Positions 21,696 through 24,264 of a DNA stretch of 24,264 bases are shown piece by piece. The notes below the pieces were generated by a model. It had not been told where the DNA came from, made no database searches, and saw only the letters and a list, made by a program, of their open reading frames with translations. Source of the DNA: CAYRGG01 sp964423745 (GTDB lineage Bacteria > Pseudomonadota > Gammaproteobacteria > Competibacterales > Competibacteraceae). Position 1 is the first letter of the stretch. Every line of letters starts with the position of its first letter. A program made the position numbers and the translations under genes. The stretch spans positions 1 to 24,264 of the forward strand of contig CAYRGG010000058.1 in NCBI GenBank assembly GCA_964423745.1. Direction: 5' to 3'.

Positions 21696-22439
21696 CTAAC
21701 CTAACGTCACACCCTCGGTATACCAAGACTGCTCGGCGGTGAGTTCAAGACCGACCAGCGGTTTTAACTCCAAGGCGTTCTCATCCTCGTCTTCCACAGC
21801 GCTATCAACCGGCTCAACCTGCGGGTGATCGAGCATAAACATTGAACGATAGTAGGCGCGTTCGGTGGCGAGGTTGCCGCTTTGCGGCACGAGATCTTGG
21901 GGTTGCTCGGGGTCGGGGGCACGATATTGAGCCATACCTTCGTAGCCGTTGCCAAAGGTACTGTTTAAAATACCGCGTGCGGTTTGGAACGGCGGCCACA
22001 GAGCCAGTTCTCGGACGTTCTCGATATTGAGACAGGTTTTGATCTTATTGGCCGTCGTTTTGTCACGGAAGCTCAACCGTTCGATACCGCGACTGCCCAC
22101 ATCTTGGGTGTCCTCGCGCCCGTCCGGGTCATCGTCGAGCAGGTCGGCGGGCACAAAGCCGTGCTTGGCGTATTCGCGCGCCACGTAACCCTGGGGGTCA
22201 ACCAGGTTGAGGGCATTATTAAATACTTGGGAGGTCGCCAGGTCAAAGATGGTGCGGATACGCATCTTATTCACTAAAATACTAGCCATTTCGGGGGGCA
22301 CCCCCAGAAGCTGATCGACATCAGCCTGCAATAGATCACGTGGGTTAAGGGCCGCCGCCCCCGCTTTCACAAGATGACTAAACCGGGAAGTACCGTTTTT
22401 CCAGACACCGTTTGAAGTTCCACCATTTGCCGCCATCAT
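21696..22439 (-). CDS. Helix-hairpin-helix-like protein, first gene of the block, ending at an in-frame amber codon
   Basis: The ATG at 22439 follows AGAGGA by 4 bases; a longer frame from 22538 has no support. The 247-residue product has a helix-hairpin-helix-like segment at about 34-70 (LLQADVDQLLGVPPEMASIL then NKMRIRTIFDLATS). Mixed helices follow, then an acidic stretch (AVEDEDENALEL) before WYTEGVTLG and TAG. Beyond the TAG the same frame continues LLHSLALAPGESTRIAV without another stop for 948 codons. I therefore think this and the next frame were one gene of about 1,197 codons. Whether the cell reads through, uses two proteins, or has lost the gene is unknown. Confidence 0.7.
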   Translation of the reverse strand: MMAANGGTSNGVWKNGTSRFSHLVKAGAAALNPRDLLQADVDQLLGVPPEMASILVNKMRIRTIFDLATSQVFNNALNLVDPQGYVAREYAKHGFVPADLLDDDPDGREDTQDVGSRGIERLSFRDKTTANKIKTCLNIENVRELALWPPFQTARGILNSTFGNGYEGMAQYRAPDPEQPQDLVPQSGNLATERAYYRSMFMLDHPQVEPVDSAVEDEDENALELKPLVGLELTAEQSWYTEGVTLG

Positions 22440-22682
22440 CGTTCCTCTTCTGCGCAATAGAAAAAACCGAAACCGTAGTGCATAACGGTAAAGGGTCAAA
22501 GGCTTAGGCAAGATACTGAAGCGTGACAGCAAACACAAGTGCTGCGGATGAATCTTAAAAACACGATAGCAAAATCCACCTAAAGCGGTGTCAGCCCTAT
22601 GGACGGTTCAAATGCGGTACGTAACAAAAGGTTTGCACAACTCACCCTGTAAGGATGATAGAAAGGGTGGTTGTATTAAAAA

Positions 22683-22760
22683 GTTTGTGCAAAACTTACC
22701 TACAAGCAAGACTTGCGTAGCTTGTGAAAGAGGTGTCCTCGGGGCCTGGATGGCCGCAGT
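22683..22760 (+). repeat. Fragment of the interspersed repeat seen at 18646-18789
   Basis: The stretch containing GCTTGTGAAAGAGGTG and CTGGATGGCCGCAGT matches the reverse complement of about 18700-18775 with scattered changes. It lacks clear terminal repeats and stops exactly where the Hsp70-tail copy begins, so it looks truncated at a rearrangement joint. Confidence 0.65.
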
Positions 22761-22817
22761 GAAGCGGATGAAAAACAATTGTTCGGAGAAAACCTGCTAC
22801 TAGGATTGCGGTTGGTC
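22761..22817 (+). repeat. Right copy of the 57-bp direct repeat (Hsp70 tail remnant)
   Basis: Same orientation as 10122-10178 with a few substitutions. It encodes the end of the Hsp70-type protein (EADEKQLFGE-like) but has no frame upstream, so it is a broken fragment. Confidence 0.85.
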
Positions 22818-22915
22818 ACGACTCCCCCCGTCATGCTCGCCATGGACGAGCGAGCATCCAGTGCCATGGACGGTAAGAGCGGGTGACAACCCCTGCTACC
22901 CTCCCTAGAACTGGT

Positions 22916-22936
22916 TTCCGGCAATCCCTGCCGGAA
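22916..22936. repeat. REP-like hairpin
   Basis: TTCCGGCA and TGCCGGAA form a perfect 8-bp stem around ATCCC, followed by TGACGG. This is the form of a dispersed REP-type intergenic repeat. Only one copy was noticed in the window. Confidence 0.5.
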
Positions 22937-22978
22937 TGACGGATGAGCATTGACAATGCGTATCACTTTTAAGTCGTG

Positions 22979-23140
22979 TCGCTTAGGCACTGTCGGGTGC
23001 TTTTGGCACAGCTCGTAGCTCAAAGTAATCGACGAAATGACCATCGTCCGGCCCACTGCTTAAAGACTTTAACTCCCTTTACCCGGTGTGCCATGGTTAT
23101 CTCTGCGAGAGATTTTGAGGGAGACGCGGGCTGGGGAGCA
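22979..23140 (-). pseudogene. Decayed partial copy of the EF-hand/vWA gene
   Basis: 22979-23060 matches 10968-11049 (coding for the beta-sandwich end, DGHFVDYFELRAVPKTSDSA region). 23062-23093 matches about 11391-11419, and 23094-23140 matches about 11440-11487 (linker and start of the sandwich). About 340 bp and then about 20 bp of the intact gene are missing at the two joints. The fragment is not open in frame and cannot make a useful product. Confidence 0.8.
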
Positions 23141-23170
23141 GAAGAAGAGCGGTCAAGGCGAGGAGGTTGA

Positions 23171-23195
23171 TGGCAACAATTGACAATTATTGCCA
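23171..23195. promoter_or_regulatory. Palindromic operator of the parDE operon
   Basis: TGGCAACAATTG (23171-23182) and CAATTATTGCCA (23184-23195) are inverse complements at 11 of 12 positions around a single A. The site covers the -35 element of the predicted promoter, as expected for repression by a ribbon-helix-helix antitoxin acting alone or with its toxin. Confidence 0.65.
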
Positions 23196-23207
23196 TTGCG
23201 TTCTAAT
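23180..23207 (+). promoter_or_regulatory. Sigma-70 type promoter of parDE
   Basis: TTGACA (23180-23185, perfect -35) is followed after 16 bases by TCTAAT (23202-23207, five of six -10 bases). It ends 32 bases before the parD ATG. Confidence 0.65.
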
Positions 23208-23239
23208 GTGGTATGGAAACGGTACAGGAGGCCAATACC

Positions 23240-23509
23240 ATGAGCACCATGAATATTTCTTTGCCTGATCAAATGCGCTCTTTCGTGGAAATGCAGGTCA
23301 ATCAGGGCCAATACAGTTCTGTCAGTGATTATGTGCGGGCACTCATCCGGGAAGATCAGAACCGGCGCACTCGTGAGCAGATTGAGGCAAAATTGCTAGA
23401 GGCTCTTGAGAGCGGCAAGTTTGAGGAGGTTACCCCGGAGTTTTTCGAGGGCCTGCGCACTCGCGCCAGAAAAGCCGGGCTTGAGGGTAGGGAAAGCGGC
23501 TCAGCATGA
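23240..23509 (+). CDS. parD: ParD-family antitoxin
   Basis: The 89-residue product starts MSTMNISLPDQMRSFVEMQV, then YSSVSDYVRALIREDQNRR, the ribbon-helix-helix domain of ParD antitoxins. A C-terminal arm that would wrap the toxin follows (IEAKLLEALESGKFEEVTPE). GGAGG lies 9 bases before this ATG; an upstream ATG at 23213 has no such signal. The stop overlaps the parE start as ATGA. The palindrome at 23171-23195 probably is its own binding site. Confidence 0.93.
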   Translation: MSTMNISLPDQMRSFVEMQVNQGQYSSVSDYVRALIREDQNRRTREQIEAKLLEALESGKFEEVTPEFFEGLRTRARKAGLEGRESGSA

Positions 23510-23829
23510 CGCATAAGGTTTATCGGGAACGGCTTGCAGAGCAGGATTTGACAAGCCATGTCCTTTATCTGTTAGAGCAACGCCCAGAAGCGGCCTTGCG
23601 GTTTATTGATGCCGTTGAAAGGGCCTTCGAGAGGCTTTCAGAGATGCCGGAAATTGGCACACCTCGCACGTTCGACAACCCACGGCTTGAGGGTGTGCGC
23701 TTGTGGGTTGTCCCCGAATTTGAGAAATATCTGATTTTCTACCAGTTCATACAGGACAACATCCGAGTTTTGCGGGTTCTGCACAGCTCGCGGGACATCC
23801 AAACGATCATGGAAGAGGCTGATGACTAG
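23506..23829 (+). CDS. parE: ParE-family toxin
   Basis: The 107-residue product has the RelE/ParE fold pattern: YRERLAEQDLTSHVLYLLEQ, then AALRFIDAVERAFERLSEMP. The conserved core is EIGTPR, GVRLWVVPEFEKYLIFYQF, and the C-terminal RVLRVLHSSRDIQTIM. ParE toxins of known systems poison DNA gyrase; the target here is inferred from family only. It overlaps parD by four bases, so the pair is co-translated. Confidence 0.93.
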   Translation: MTHKVYRERLAEQDLTSHVLYLLEQRPEAALRFIDAVERAFERLSEMPEIGTPRTFDNPRLEGVRLWVVPEFEKYLIFYQFIQDNIRVLRVLHSSRDIQTIMEEADD

Positions 23830-24010
23830 CGCAGTTGGAAAACAGCAAGCGTTCAGCTCGATAACAAAGAACAGAGTCTTATCCATCTGACCACATTTCT
23901 ACAATACTTTTTGCGTTGGCCATTTGCCGGTAGTTTGTGGCTAATGCTAATTCTCCTGACCGGCCGGCTTTGAAGCGCCAGCGAAAAAGACGGTCCGGTT
24001 GAAGAGGTTG
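23830..24010. other. Gap between convergent parE and relE-type genes
   Basis: An imperfect inverted repeat at about 23959-24000 (GACCGGCCG with CGGTCCGGTT, one bulge) lies between the convergent ends and may help stop transcription. No coding frame was seen. Confidence 0.3.
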
Positions 24011-24264
24011 TTAGGTCCTTTTGCTCAACTTACGATAGATGGCGTCTTTATCCCGTTTACCAACCGCCAACACCAATACTACAAGTTTGTCATCCATGAC
24101 TTCATAAGCAAGTCGATAACCCGCGGCGCGAAGCTTGATTTTGTAAACTGAATCGTAGCAGCTTAGCTTCGCCGAAGGCACATGAGGATTGACTAAACGT
24201 TCAGCGGGTTTTTTCTTGAACTGCTCTCGGATGGGTGGGGCTACCTTTTTCCACTCTTTCAGTG
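24011..24264 (-). CDS. RelE-family mRNA-interferase toxin, 5' end beyond the window
   Basis: Eighty-four codons are visible on the minus strand, starting inside the gene with LKEWKKVAPPIREQFKKKPA and continuing ERLVNPHVPSAKL. The core is YDSVYKIKLRAAGYRLAYEV, then LVVLVLAVGKRDKDAIYRKL and KRT at the end. This is the RelE pattern, including the basic residues (Lys and Arg in KIKLRAAGYR, GKRDK) used by RelE toxins to cut mRNA in the ribosome. About ten N-terminal residues and the expected RelB antitoxin gene lie outside the window. It is convergent with parE. Confidence 0.9.
   Translation of the reverse strand, partial: LKEWKKVAPPIREQFKKKPAERLVNPHVPSAKLSCYDSVYKIKLRAAGYRLAYEVMDDKLVVLVLAVGKRDKDAIYRKLSKRT

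Larger units (their letters stand above)
22440..23239. other. 800-bp gene-poor region of repeats and gene remnants
   Basis: From left to right: the leader of the first block gene (22440-22620, on the minus strand), a repeat fragment (22683-22760), the second copy of the Hsp70 tail (22761-22817), a short region with GCCATGGAC twice, a perfect 8-bp REP-like stem (22916-22936), a decayed copy of the EF-hand/vWA gene (22979-23140), and the parDE promoter. No intact gene was found. Confidence 0.6.

Noticed and set aside
22440..22538. Extension of the helix-hairpin-helix gene to an upstream start at 22538
   Set aside because: The extra residues (MCLLSRFSILPKPL onward) are not supported by a ribosome-binding site, whereas the ATG at 22439 has AGAGGA just upstream.
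22588..22803. Plus-strand open frame of 71 codons overlapping the repeat fragment
   Set aside because: It crosses the joint between an interspersed repeat and the Hsp70-tail copy, has no ribosome-binding site, and is best explained as a chance frame in repeated DNA.
24005..24020. Integron attC-like GTTAGGT near the toxin genes
   Set aside because: A GTTRRRY-like heptamer is present, but no matching RYYYAAC partner or folded attC structure was found nearby, and no integrase is in the window.

Overview
The window looks like a gammaproteobacterial chromosome of moderate GC. The evidence is conserved housekeeping synteny: rpsA-ihfB-lapA-pyrF on the left, and ndk-rlmN-pilW-hisS-yfgM-bamB on the opposite strand. 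I cannot assign a genus. No rRNA, tRNA or CRISPR array was seen.

Layout. (1) 1-3720, plus strand: 3' part of rpsA, ihfB, lapA, pyrF and a small exported ComEA-like helix-hairpin-helix protein. lapB, usual between lapA and pyrF, is absent. (2) 3867-9475, minus strand: transcribed as ndk, rlmN, pilW, hisS, yfgM, bamB. rodZ and ispG, usual between pilW and hisS, are absent here. (3) 9.5-10.45 kb: a boundary zone with the orphaned C-terminal end of an Hsp70-family protein and a lone ribbon-helix-helix antitoxin. (4) 10.56-22.44 kb: an accessory block with every gene on the minus strand. In transcription order it holds a helix-hairpin-helix-like protein; a large Ser- and Ala-rich protein joined to it in the same frame across a single TAG codon; a PatG-type subtilisin protease; a protein made of two tandem CD-NTase-like nucleotidyltransferase domains; an unrecognised 111-aa protein; a Nudix hydrolase; and a protein with four EF-hands, a vWA domain, a winged helix, a beta-sandwich and a NuiA-like C-terminus. 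(5) 22.5-23.2 kb: a graveyard of repeats. It holds a second decayed copy of the Hsp70 tail and a decayed, internally deleted copy of the EF-hand/vWA gene, in the same order and orientation as on the left side of the block. (6) 23.2-24.26 kb: a ParD-ParE toxin-antitoxin pair with a visible promoter and operator palindrome, and the 3' part of a RelE-family toxin running off the edge.

How the accessory block may work (inference): enzymes that could make (nucleotidyltransferase) and remove (Nudix) a nucleotide signal sit beside a protease, a calcium/MIDAS scaffold ending in a nuclease-inhibitor-like domain, and a large structural protein. That mix resembles the logic of bacterial conflict or signalling cassettes. 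It lacks the effectors and ancillary genes of classical CBASS, and the precursor peptide and YcaO enzyme of a cyanobactin cluster. The block is the best candidate in the window for an undescribed system. Its flanking duplicated remnants and the in-frame amber codon suggest it is still being rearranged.
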